NCBI RefSeq assembly: GCF_000237925.1
Contig: NC_031495.1
Location: 56,896,108-56,960,107 of the forward strand
Length of the DNA: 64,000 bases
Reading direction: 5' to 3'
DNA from: Schistosoma mansoni
Taxonomy: Eukaryota > Platyhelminthes > Trematoda > Strigeidida > Schistosomatidae
Position numbers and translations under genes: made by a program. The notes under the pieces were generated by a model. It was not told the origin of the DNA, searched no databases, and was given only the letters and a program-made list of their open reading frames with translations. Positions 47,301-53,227 of this stretch are shown here, in pieces; position 1 is the stretch's first letter, and every line of letters begins with the position of its first letter.

Positions 47301-49207
47301 TTCTTAGTTAAGGACAGTTATTAGCTGTAAATAAATGTCATTGAATTTCTGCTACACGGCTCAAAATATGTTATAGAAAAGCAAAGGTAATGAGTTTTGG
47401 TTGTTATTTGAGCATTTAACGCGTACGTGTCCTATGCATTCCATTTCTTTATATGTGATTGCTCCTTTTGATAATACTTTTTGTGTCTAGCATATCATTA
47501 ACACTGATTTCATTATTTGATGTCTTATTTTAATTTCATTTGTAAGCGTTTTGACGCCGAATATGGACAAAAGCACTTAGACTAGCGCTTAGTTGTGCAT
47601 TGTCATGAATGACGTGATTGCTAAGGTTTATGGTGGGTGCAGAAGTTAAACGCGGAAAGAAAAGCGACTTACAGTGATTTCTATCAGCAGTTCAACTTCT
47701 AATATAAATAAAAGTCACTAATAAAACATCTCATTGCCAGACATTTCTCTTGGTAATGGTTCAGTGCGTGAATAATTCACTGGGTAGAAATTAATTATTT
47801 CTCACAAATAATTTTGTCAAATCGCTAAACCTGTGTTATTTTTGAGGCTGATTCTTTTATTTAAATAGATTCCTCGGATAAATAGGTTGATATGTTTCAG
47901 TAAGTCTTAAGGGTAGAGAACAAGTAAGGAAATGAATGGTTTAAGGCTTACAAACCTGTCCGTTTTTAGCTATTGTGTGTCATGAGTTTAATAAGATGAT
48001 CAGTTGAGAACCGAAATAACGATTTCAGTAGCAAGTGCGGTCATTCGTTTCTCTCTACACAAGGTAGATATACTCCGAGAGCATTATCCCAAAAACAATA
48101 TTGTTGTATATAAACTTCTTGCCAATAACTCATGTATCACTAGTGTCAGCTCATAAAAATTGTTTTCTGTTTAGTAATGCAGCTAAAATCTTCGAATAAA
48201 TATCCCTCAAGGTGTAGGCTATCTTACTCTATCTTTTTGCATCTATGCTGTAGTCGCTTCTTTGTAGTAATTTTATCCTTTAAGGCAGCAAACCAAAGAA
48301 GATAACAAATTCGTCTTTTGTCAATACTTCTTCATTATAGAAACACACACAAACATTTTAATCACCAGACAGCCTAAATTAAACGGTGACAAAAAGCTTA
48401 TAGAATCCAAATGAATAGATACAGATGGAAAGCATTTACTTCAACAAGTGGTCAACAGCTGAAAAAATCATCAAAATAGTCAATTTCAGTTTAACTGGAA
48501 AAGACTTTTAAATCAAAACATGATTTTGACAGATGTTGTAACTAGAAATATTGATGACGACTAACTTTCGTACCATTTCGCCATTTTTAATAATGTAAAA
48601 TAGTTTTGTTTTGTAAATTAAGTTTCAGAACAGGAAGTATATGCTCATATAGACATGCTATGACCAATACGCTTTTCAAACGTAATATATTCAGTACGAG
48701 ACGTGCTTTATATAAGATAAAGTCGCTCCTAATGGTCTGGTAGTTACCTTGAGGTATACCACTATTGTTCTGTGAGGGTTCCATCACCAACATGCTATCG
48801 TCCTCTAGAAAGTACAATATCTGAACCAGTCGGACTCTGTAGTGCTCAACTTGTGATTCGATAACTGTTTCTTTGAAATATCCGTAGAATCGAAGGACCT
48901 TATTATGCAACGCAACGTGGGCAGGAATGAATTCAGAAACAAGCGACTGTTTCGTCCTTCCATAAGTTAACGTGGGCTGAAAATTTGCTAATTCGTCTAA
49001 TTCCTCCTCGTTTAGCTGGTTGACTTTCAAAGGACGACCGCCAATCCCAACTTCTGGGTAGGCTTTTGCATATCGAAAACCATTTTTCATATCTAGAGTG
49101 TGAGATAGGTGAAAATTGGTTTGCTAAATAAAAAGCAAATTAGTGGACCACATTCTTACCGTGGGGTCTTTGAAGGCATTTCCTGGTAAGAACGGCAGAC
49201 CTTCCAT
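17295..49207 (-). CDS. EFHC1: EFHC1-like ciliary protein (three DM10 domains plus EF-hand region), 11 coding exons
   Basis: Exons (- strand): 49207-49160, 49123-48748, 46415-46279, 45272-45045, 43244-43091, 41888-41701, 38889-38749, 31382-31249, 28191-27916, 23236-23044, 17366-17295. All junctions are GT/AG and in phase; the sum is 1947 nt (648 residues plus stop), against 640 in human EFHC1. DM10 domains lie at about 81-187, 233-358 and 412-513, followed by a linker and a C-terminal EF-hand-like region (about 560-645). EFHC1/RIB72 proteins sit inside doublet microtubules of cilia and flagella; in a fluke that means sperm, flame cells and ciliated larvae. The first DM10 segment ([18 protein letters not shown]) is closer to EFHC1 than to EFHC2. 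The gene spreads over 32 kb because of repeat-filled introns. The first intron is only 36 bp. Confidence 0.93.
17369..18570. other. EFHC1 intron 10, part next to LINE B
   Basis: Mostly plain AT-rich sequence. 18140-18300 is less AT-rich and contains two hairpins (18210-18240 and 18252-18268). Confidence 0.5.
18960..19742 (+). pseudogene. LINE B: leader frame and N-terminal endonuclease (260 aa)
   Basis: The N-terminal 110 residues are Ser/Thr-rich with no domain. [14 protein letters not shown] then begins the APE-type endonuclease, followed by [17 protein letters not shown] and VVSAYAPTD. The frame ends just before GDFNAQVG, which is encoded in another frame at about 19755-19776, exactly as in copy A. 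Confidence 0.8.
19856..20725 (+). pseudogene. LINE B: C-terminal endonuclease and linker (289 aa)
   Basis: [14 protein letters not shown] and [10 protein letters not shown] endonuclease motifs, then a basic helical linker leading to the RT ([20 protein letters not shown]). The frame is lost at about 20695 in the [15 protein letters not shown] region, compared with copy A, which is open there. Confidence 0.8.
20764..21501 (+). pseudogene. LINE B: reverse transcriptase frame (245 aa)
   Basis: RT with [69 protein letters not shown] and [15 protein letters not shown]. Catalytic Asp residues are present in motifs A and C. It stops soon after motif C. Confidence 0.85.
21681..21980 (+). repeat. 150-bp tandem duplication inside LINE B
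   Basis: 21681-21830 and 21831-21980 are direct repeats with a period of 150 bp and two or so differences. They cover the [14 protein letters not shown]...LLYGCETW region and add a stop between units. Confidence 0.9.
22601..23043. other. EFHC1 intron 10, between LINE B and exon 10
   Basis: 22620-22820 is less AT-rich (AACAATAAATGG, GAAAGCGCGCGTATGAGC) and may be part of another dispersed repeat, unclassified. The rest is plain intron. Confidence 0.45.
23044..23236 (-). CDS. EFHC1: EFHC1 exon 10 (EF-hand-like region)
   Basis: Residues 561-625. A helix, then [12 protein letters not shown] as an EF-hand-like loop with Gly at position 6 and Asp at 9 but no Glu at 12, then a second helix ending DEDVLKE. 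Calcium binding is doubtful, as in the vertebrate protein. Acceptor tctcag, donor gtaagt. Confidence 0.92.
23237..26034. other. EFHC1 intron 9, right of exon 10
   Basis: Apart from the inverted repeat at 25038-25152 I see no recognisable feature. Confidence 0.5.
25038..25152. repeat. 29-bp inverted repeat around a TA microsatellite
   Basis: Arms 25038-25066 and 25124-25152 (TTGAATGAACGAA, GATATTGCACTTT and complement) differ at one position. The spacer ends in a TA run (25106-25123). It may be a small foldback element in EFHC1 intron 9. Confidence 0.8.
26056..26278 (-). mobile_element. Hammerhead SINE flanked by 20-bp inverted repeats (EFHC1 intron 9)
   Basis: SINE on the - strand with A box (GCTCAGTGGTCTAGA) and a GGTTCGGATCC-type B box. 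The hammerhead at 26168-26123 has CTGAGAAG in place of CTGAGGAG, which should disable it. Perfect 20-bp inverted arms (26056-26075 and 26259-26278) flank it, and weaker pairing extends to about 40 bp. Confidence 0.8.
26300..26660 (+). mobile_element. Near full-length hammerhead SINE (EFHC1 intron 9)
   Basis: + strand, about 360 bp. 5' region (CTCATTAGTGGCTAGCTT..., TCGGGTGTGAGGCAGTTATCC), A box (TGTGGTCTAGAGG), B box (GGGTTTGAGTCCC), hammerhead (26566-26609) with the core changed to CTCAAGTG, and the 3' segment GGTGGTCTAGCTTAGATTGA. It gives the full layout of the family. It lies head-to-head with the SINE at 26056-26278. Confidence 0.8.
27570..27768 (-). mobile_element. Hammerhead SINE (EFHC1 intron 9)
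   Basis: - strand. A and B box regions, hammerhead at 27676-27631 with TTGAGGAG (first core C lost) and a mismatched stem II. Ends at its 3' side in an ATAGTTGAAATTATGAG tail. It lies about 150 bp from EFHC1 exon 9. Confidence 0.8.
27916..28191 (-). CDS. EFHC1: EFHC1 exon 9 (end of DM10-3 and linker)
   Basis: Residues 469-560 plus two bases: [30 protein letters not shown], then a Gln/Asn/Lys linker. An earlier GT donor exists after KLNKG, but only the donor at 27915 gives the phase exon 10 needs. Confidence 0.92.
28380..29480 (+). mobile_element. Second RTE-type LINE family, decayed copy E (EFHC1 intron 8)
   Basis: + strand. RT remnants KDRSCTDQI, an [22 protein letters not shown] stretch, [28 protein letters not shown], then C-terminal debris ([21 protein letters not shown]). 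Many stops and small deletions. Intron 8 lies between EFHC1 exons 8 and 9; the copy is antisense to the gene. Confidence 0.75.
29481..30707. other. EFHC1 intron 8, middle
   Basis: AT-rich, no recognised feature. Confidence 0.5.
30708..31166 (+). repeat. Dispersed 460-bp repeat, copy 1 (EFHC1 intron 8)
   Basis: Homologous along its length to 37981-38446 (ACTATGTCAAGCCCACAT..., a GACTATAA box, TAATTCCGTTATTCACTAA, GATGTATATTTC, CAGATC..GGCC). It has a TATA-like box and no coding potential; it could be an old solo LTR, but clear ends and a target duplication were not found. Confidence 0.6.
31249..31382 (-). CDS. EFHC1: EFHC1 exon 8 (DM10-3)
   Basis: Residues 425-468 plus two bases: [32 protein letters not shown]. 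Acceptor tttgtag, donor gtaaag. A 460-bp dispersed repeat ends only about 80 bp downstream in the intron. Confidence 0.94.
31383..32321. other. EFHC1 intron 7, near exon 8
   Basis: AT-rich, with short fortuitous open frames only. Confidence 0.5.
32322..32536 (-). mobile_element. Sm-alpha-type SINE with terminal inverted repeats and hammerhead
   Basis: - strand, second SINE subtype: A box TAGCTGAGTGGATC, B box AGTTCGAGTCCC, hammerhead at about 32398-32342 (CTGACGA, GGACGAAAC, GCGTC cleavage triplet, with the first stem II pair weakened). The ends 32322-32370 and 32486-32536 are about 50-bp inverted repeats (GCAAAGATGG..., CAGTGGAAT, GGACGC, TTTCGTC), so the hammerhead 3' half is present at both ends in opposite orientation. 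Confidence 0.8.
32830..33070 (-). mobile_element. Hammerhead SINE (EFHC1 intron 7)
   Basis: - strand. B box GGTTCGAATCT, A box region intact. Hammerhead at 32934-32889 keeps CTGAGGAG and GAAAC but has an ATC cleavage triplet and a G-U pair at the base of stem II. Confidence 0.8.
33500..33657 (-). mobile_element. Hammerhead SINE, truncated (EFHC1 intron 7)
   Basis: - strand. Keeps the B box (GGTTCGAATC) and the hammerhead (33608-33563: CTGAGGAG, GGACGAAG, CTGTC) but lacks the A box and the 5' region. The core is intact apart from A15.1 to G, which could still form a wobble pair with the U of the triplet. Confidence 0.8.
34028..34051. repeat. (TAA)n microsatellite
   Basis: About eight TAA/AAT units in EFHC1 intron 7. 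Confidence 0.95.
34500..34990. repeat. Probable dispersed repeat with degenerate GAGT minisatellite
   Basis: 34500-34900 is richer in GC than the surrounding intron, with two short open frames on the - strand of no recognised family. 34905-34990 is a run of GAGT/GAGC/CAGT-type units (GCGAGTGAGCG..., GAGTCAGTGAAC twice). Confidence 0.5.
36300..36445 (+). mobile_element. Probable LINE 5'-leader fragment
   Basis: A GC-rich island in AT-rich intron: CGGCCTGTAGTTCTTCTAGA, ACCGGTCCCAAGCCCGG, GTTGGTCATGGGGTTAGTG, ACCCCATCCCGTAGAAAAAC, then AAAAAACGCTAACCAG. I recall this as a common schistosome repeat from RTE-type leaders; this was not verified. Confidence 0.45.
36446..37980. other. EFHC1 intron 7, middle
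   Basis: AT-rich. Nothing recognised except AGGACTGCA/ATATGTGCATACTGTGTG near 37100, which resembles the flank of the SINE at 32575-32640. Confidence 0.4.
37981..38446 (+). repeat. Dispersed 460-bp repeat, copy 2 (EFHC1 intron 7)
   Basis: Same repeat and orientation as 30708-31166, moderately diverged. The 74-codon frame at 38247-38471 falls inside it and is not conserved in copy 1. Confidence 0.6.
38749..38889 (-). CDS. EFHC1: EFHC1 exon 7 (linker and start of DM10-3)
   Basis: Residues 378-424: [15 protein letters not shown], the conserved PPYNGFG..EDS linker, then [10 protein letters not shown] starting DM10-3. Acceptor acatag, donor gtaagt. Confidence 0.93.
38940..39080 (-). mobile_element. 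Degenerate Sm-alpha-type SINE (EFHC1 intron 6)
   Basis: - strand, second subtype. GCAGTGGAGTGC end, remains of the hammerhead, the GGACTCAAACCCA B box complement and the CGAGCTAATAAATCCAGATAGC end. Too diverged for an active ribozyme. Confidence 0.65.
39081..40739. other. EFHC1 intron 6, part
   Basis: A 78-codon open frame at 39349-39113 (- strand) is a little richer in GC but resembles no family I know. The rest is plain intron. Confidence 0.4.
40740..40922. repeat. Imperfect palindrome with 72-75 bp arms
   Basis: 40740-40811 and 40848-40922 are inverted repeats (TGATGGAGTTTTG, TCTCTGAG, GGTCGTGG, GCTTTC, GTTCTTCTGAA, ATCAT) with a 36-base loop that contains TTCACAGATGTGAA, itself a small palindrome. 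No coding potential. It may be a foldback element. Confidence 0.8.
41701..41888 (-). CDS. EFHC1: EFHC1 exon 6 (end of DM10-2)
   Basis: Residues 315-377: [35 protein letters not shown], then a Lys/Pro-rich linker. Acceptor tttaag, donor gttagt. Confidence 0.93.
42180..42420 (+). mobile_element. Possible old RTE-like LINE fragment
   Basis: A degenerate stretch with the order YLGSL..., FRLTRRKG, then a poor match to the [14 protein letters not shown] segment of copies A-D. Several stops. The similarity is weak and only suggestive. Confidence 0.3.
43091..43244 (-). CDS. EFHC1: EFHC1 exon 5 (DM10-2)
   Basis: Residues 264-314: [30 protein letters not shown]. Clear match to the second DM10 domain ([22 protein letters not shown] in the vertebrate protein). 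Acceptor aaacag, donor gtaatt. Confidence 0.94.
43510..44460 (-). mobile_element. RTE-like LINE, copy C, 5'-truncated (EFHC1 intron 4)
   Basis: - strand. Begins within the RT ([25 protein letters not shown] at 44422-44192) and runs to the C-terminal region ([32 protein letters not shown] at 43869-43582). Same family as copies A and B but more diverged, with frame breaks between these stretches. Confidence 0.8.
45045..45272 (-). CDS. EFHC1: EFHC1 exon 4 (linker and start of DM10-2)
   Basis: Residues 188-263. A charged linker ([12 protein letters not shown]), then [14 protein letters not shown] and [10 protein letters not shown], the first strands of DM10-2. Acceptor attttag, donor gtacgt. Confidence 0.94.
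46279..46415 (-). CDS. EFHC1: EFHC1 exon 3 (end of DM10-1)
   Basis: Residues 142-187: [30 protein letters not shown], then CDNFTK. Matches the C-terminal half of the first DM10 domain. Acceptor ccacag, donor gtttgt. Confidence 0.94.
46416..48747. other. EFHC1 intron 2
   Basis: 2.3 kb with no recognised gene or repeat. Confidence 0.5.
48748..49123 (-). CDS. EFHC1: EFHC1 exon 2 (first DM10 domain, N-terminal part)
   Basis: Residues 17-141. [16 protein letters not shown], then VGIGG, ELDELA and LTYG, then DM10-1 starting [19 protein letters not shown] and ending NNSGIPQG. Acceptor tatttag, donor gtaact. A nearer AG at about 49092 would put a stop in frame, so the upstream acceptor is chosen; it also restores homology. 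Confidence 0.94.
49160..49207 (-). CDS. EFHC1: EFHC1 exon 1 (start codon)
   Basis: [16 protein letters not shown], matching GLPFLPG.SFKD of vertebrate EFHC1, so this ATG is well supported. The donor gtaaga opens a 36-bp intron. Confidence 0.93.
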
Positions 49208-50059
49208 AATTTTATTTTACTCACAAAATACAATAACGTTCAGTCAACGTTACGTTTGCGTCAAAATAAGGTGAAACCGGAATGGTATTATATTGGGGAC
49301 AACAAAGTGAAAGATTATTATTCCGTACGTTCAACGAATGTAAAACATACACTCTAACCTGGTCAACGAAACCACTTCAATAGTAAATACCTAGGTCAAA
49401 CGTATATATTTAGCGGCTGTCGCCTAGCTTGAACGTGCGTTTCGTACTAGCTTGAGAAACGTAAAGAAAATCTGAATTATAAAACAAGATTATAAAAAGG
49501 AGATGCGCTTACAATTGAGAACAAAAGCAGTCAATAACAGATAACGATAACACAGGCAACAGTCAAAAAATCTTAAAATCGAAAATGCATAATGCTAGTC
49601 GCTTTTGAAAACTACTTCAAATAGTTGTCATGTGAACGAGTATCATGGCCTTCGAACATTTTAAATCGATGCTTTTAAACAACTATAACGTTTGCAATGA
49701 TATTATGTCCTTTATTTTTAATAACATTCATCACACACTATCAAAAGCATCCTATGCATTTCCTGACCACTAGAATGCTCCAATACAAAGTGGTCGAATG
49801 GAAAATGGGTCATGTTGCGCGTGCAGGAATCCGATGATAGAACATGCCGGCCACCCTGTGTCCCGAAGTCTCCATTGGTGCTTTATCATTGATCGGGCCA
49901 GGATTACAAAGAAAATTGAGAATCAAACAATGAAAACTATCGGGAGAGATTGATGCAATATGTTACTTTTGAACAGTGTATTCTTTCCCGAGCAGAGATA
50001 TATTCACAGAAAAACTGTGACGTCTTCGTATTATACCAACCCATATTTTGTGAGCCATT
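49208..50059. other. Upstream region of EFHC1
   Basis: Presumed promoter side. A GC-richer patch at 49790-49910 (GGTCATGTTGCGCGTGCAGG, GCCGGCCACCCTGTGTCCCG) is unclassified. Confidence 0.45.
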
Positions 50060-51030
50060 TATGCCTTAACACAAAATTTTAATGGAAAATATGCTAAGAG
50101 AAATGAAGAACATCTCATCAAGATCCCTTAGAGACGATATTTGAGCAAACGTGAGAACTATGGAGGAATTAAACTACTATTGGTACCAGGAACAGTATTC
50201 GTCACAATAATGCTGAACCTGACGAAAAGTTCAGGAGACACTCAGTTTCCAGATCAACAGGTCAGATTTCGTAAGGATAAGTCGTGCACACACCAATTTT
50301 CGACACTTCGGATTGTCGTTGGAAAATCAATTGAGTGGAACTCATAACTTTACATGAACTTCATTGATGGTGAGAAAGCGTTTGACAATGTGAATAGGAG
50401 AACATAAGGGAAACATCTTCGGCACTATGCTTCACCTGAATAGATCGTCAACACCATCCGGAATTCATACGACAGACTGCGGTGCAAAGTCGTGTAAGGA
50501 GGATAGCTGACAGACGCATTCCAGGGACAGCATTCCTACAATTGAAGAATATCTCGAACTCAAAACAACTATCTGCAAGCTAATGTCAAAGTCACAATCT
50601 TCAATACGGACATGAAAATAATTCTATTGTACTGAACTGAAACATGGAGAACTACCACAACCATCATCGAAAGTGTACAGGTATTTGCAAACAATTATCT
50701 ACACAAGATACTAATTATCTTTTGATTGGTTACCTTCAGCAACAGCCTACTGTGTGTGAGAACAAACCAACATGCAAGTGAGGAGGAAATTATGAAAAGA
50801 CGTTGTCAGTGGATAGGACATACATTGTGGAAATCATGAGACTGGATCACGAAGCAAGCATTGACATGGAACCCTGAAGGGAGAAGGAAACGTGCCAGAC
50901 TGAAGAAGACATTGTGTTGGGAAATGGAAGGAGACATGAAAGGGATGAGTGTCAAGTGGAATCAACTGGACTGGATTGTGCATGATATTTGGATGTAGAA
51001 TGCTTGTGGTCGACCTATGCTTCTCGAGTA
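50060..51030 (+). mobile_element. Second RTE-type LINE family, decayed copy F (upstream of EFHC1)
   Basis: + strand. NYGGIKLLLVPG, DQQVRFRKDKSCT, IVVGKSIEWNS and MNFIDGEKAFDNVNRRT are RT motif remnants. An internal deletion joins about 50520 to the later [14 protein letters not shown] region. From there on it is nearly identical to copy E, including its lesions. It lies about 850 bp upstream of the EFHC1 start codon, in divergent orientation. Confidence 0.75.
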
Positions 51031-51959
51031 GTTGTATCAGGCGTAAGCATGTATATTAAGAATACTCGAAGTTCATCACCGACTTCCTATACAGCCAGTC
51101 GTTCTTTTGATGCAATGCGACATACTAAACGGCAAATAGTGGTTGATAAGTGCATTTTTTACGTATCTGAAGATTCCCTACAAAATTGGAATCTTATTTC
51201 TGTGTGTTACTATTAAGGGTTTTCAACATGAACTGACATAAACCATCAATCAATGCCTTTTCACCTTCTTGTTTACAAGCATGCGAAACCTCAGGTTGAG
51301 AGTTATAGTGAGAGTAAGAAAGGGAGGACGATATCTAATTTTAGTAAGCACTCAACTTTGCTCAGTGATCCAGATTTAGGGACAGTTGTATGTTACTGGG
51401 CCCTGGCCAAATCATCCAACAGTCGAGTCACTTGTATTAAATTGGCTTACAGATCCTTTTTAAAGTCAGGGACAACCAACGCTTATCAGTTAAGTAAGCG
51501 CCATGGACTGGTCACACTTTGTCTCTTGTTTTTCTCTAACTAATATATTTCTTTAAGAACGCCTTTTCAGTTGTACGGTCATCAAAGCAGCCATAGTACA
51601 TGATTATGACAAAAGGGTAATCCACGTTTGGTACTAACCGTGAGGTGCGACATTGAAACCAGCTGATTTGTCACATCATTCCTATCTCACTGTAATAGGC
51701 GTTTAACCGTCTGACGTTGGCGGTCTACAGACATCAAGTACTTTAAGACACAGTCTGTTCTCGGTGCAAGGATGTCATATAGTTTTTTTAAGCACCACCT
51801 GAAATTCAGCTTTTAATCGCATAGTAGATATTTTCATTGATTTCTAACATACTACTAAATGCGGCCATTTTCACTTGGGTGAAAATATCATACACCTTGT
51901 TATAGTACTTGTACTTGATTGCGGATGTATTATGAATTCGATAATGCTTTAACTTATTA
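51031..51959. other. Unclassified region between LINE F and the gag fossil
   Basis: Short frames at 50989-51543 show no family match. Possibly more element debris. Confidence 0.35.
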
Positions 51960-52450
51960 TGCTGATGTCGCTATTGAGTGAAATATTGGGCATTTGTATA
52001 TTATTTCAATTGGAGATGACTTTGAAGACTACACGGAGCTGTTCGAAATCTGGCGGATGACTACAAAACATAATAAAGACGTCAAATTCACAGCTCATTT
52101 CTTGACGTTCATCGGCAAAGAAGCATAAAACCTGGTAAAGAATTTGGCTTTTCCAGAGAAACCTATTTCATTATCATATGAGTGAATCTCTCAAAGAATT
52201 ACTGCTTGATCATGTCCAATGTGGTAGCTTTGACTGAACAGATAGATTGGTTTTTCATTAAATAATGCGACAAAATGTTCAGAAAGTCAAAGACTTTCTA
52301 CTTGAACCACAGAAACAGAACGCAAAGTGTAATTTCGTGGGCCTTTCGGGAACTCAACTTCGCGATCGTTTGATTGCTGACACTAATTTCCCAAATTCAG
52401 AAAGAGAATTAATTCAGGAACCCAAAAGTTCACACACACACGTTAATTGA
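51960..52450 (+). mobile_element. Ty3/gypsy gag-like fossil
   Basis: + strand remains of a gag protein of the fluke gypsy type (FEDYTELFEIWRM-like start, FLTFIGKEA, LVKNLAFPEKPISL, LKELLLDHV, then KVKDFLLEPQKQNAKCNF and LRDRLIAD). It is broken in several places, with no protease or RT next to it. Old copy. The solo LTR downstream has its own target-site duplication and so looks like a separate insertion. Confidence 0.65.
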
Positions 52451-52862
52451 AACATCGACAACTGAAACTAATTAATAAATAAGAGGAAACGGAAGGCTGG
52501 AGAAAAAAGTGCCCACTATGACATACGTTTATCATGAAATGCTGAACTCCTGGAACTCTGACATACCTTTGTTGCTGATTGTTTCAGTAGTTCGTCCGTG
52601 AGTTTAAATGAACCATAAACGACAACAGCTAACACTTTTTGTAAAGTAGCGTAGAAAAATGTGTTGAATGGTTAAGAAAATGAACCGTTAAGGGAAATAT
52701 GATTATGAAAATAAACAAAATATGTTTAAACAGTATTATTCCTACAGGGGCAAATGCCAACTACAATTGTGCCTGTCAAAAATGAACCATCAAAATATAA
52801 AATACCTCTATCAATCAAGAGAAAACATACTGTTCAAATAACAAACATGGTTCACTTTAATG

Positions 52863-53223
52863 TGTAGTGACCGGCTGGTCTCGATAAGAACACGATTGGA
52901 ATAACAGAAACAATTATTATTATTGTAACCAATTGTACCAGAGATTGTTTTACTGTATTTGTTTAACTGTATCAGATTCACTACTTCTTGTTTCGTTATC
53001 CGCCTTGTTTGGTTCGAACTTGCTCACGCACTGCCCATTTCGCCTGTACCCTTTGGCACGTCTCGGTATTATTTCGATACCACGAGATCGCCAATAAATA
53101 TACTTGATCTGGATTAATAAAGCCTTCTGATTTACGAGTTATCAAAGGAACCAGGTCATTTTTGGGCGCGTAATCGAATAGTAGTGGTGATCATAGTCCG
53201 TCCTCGACTCGACATCCACTACA
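52863..53223. mobile_element. Solo LTR of an LTR retrotransposon
   Basis: 361 bp beginning TGTAGTG and ending CACTACA (perfect 7-bp inverted ends). It is flanked on both sides by AATG (52859-52862 and 53224-53227), a 4-bp target-site duplication. It contains AATAAA near 53094 and a second AATAAA about 24 bp later. No internal region is attached. The family was not identified. Confidence 0.75.
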
Positions 53224-53227
53224 AATG

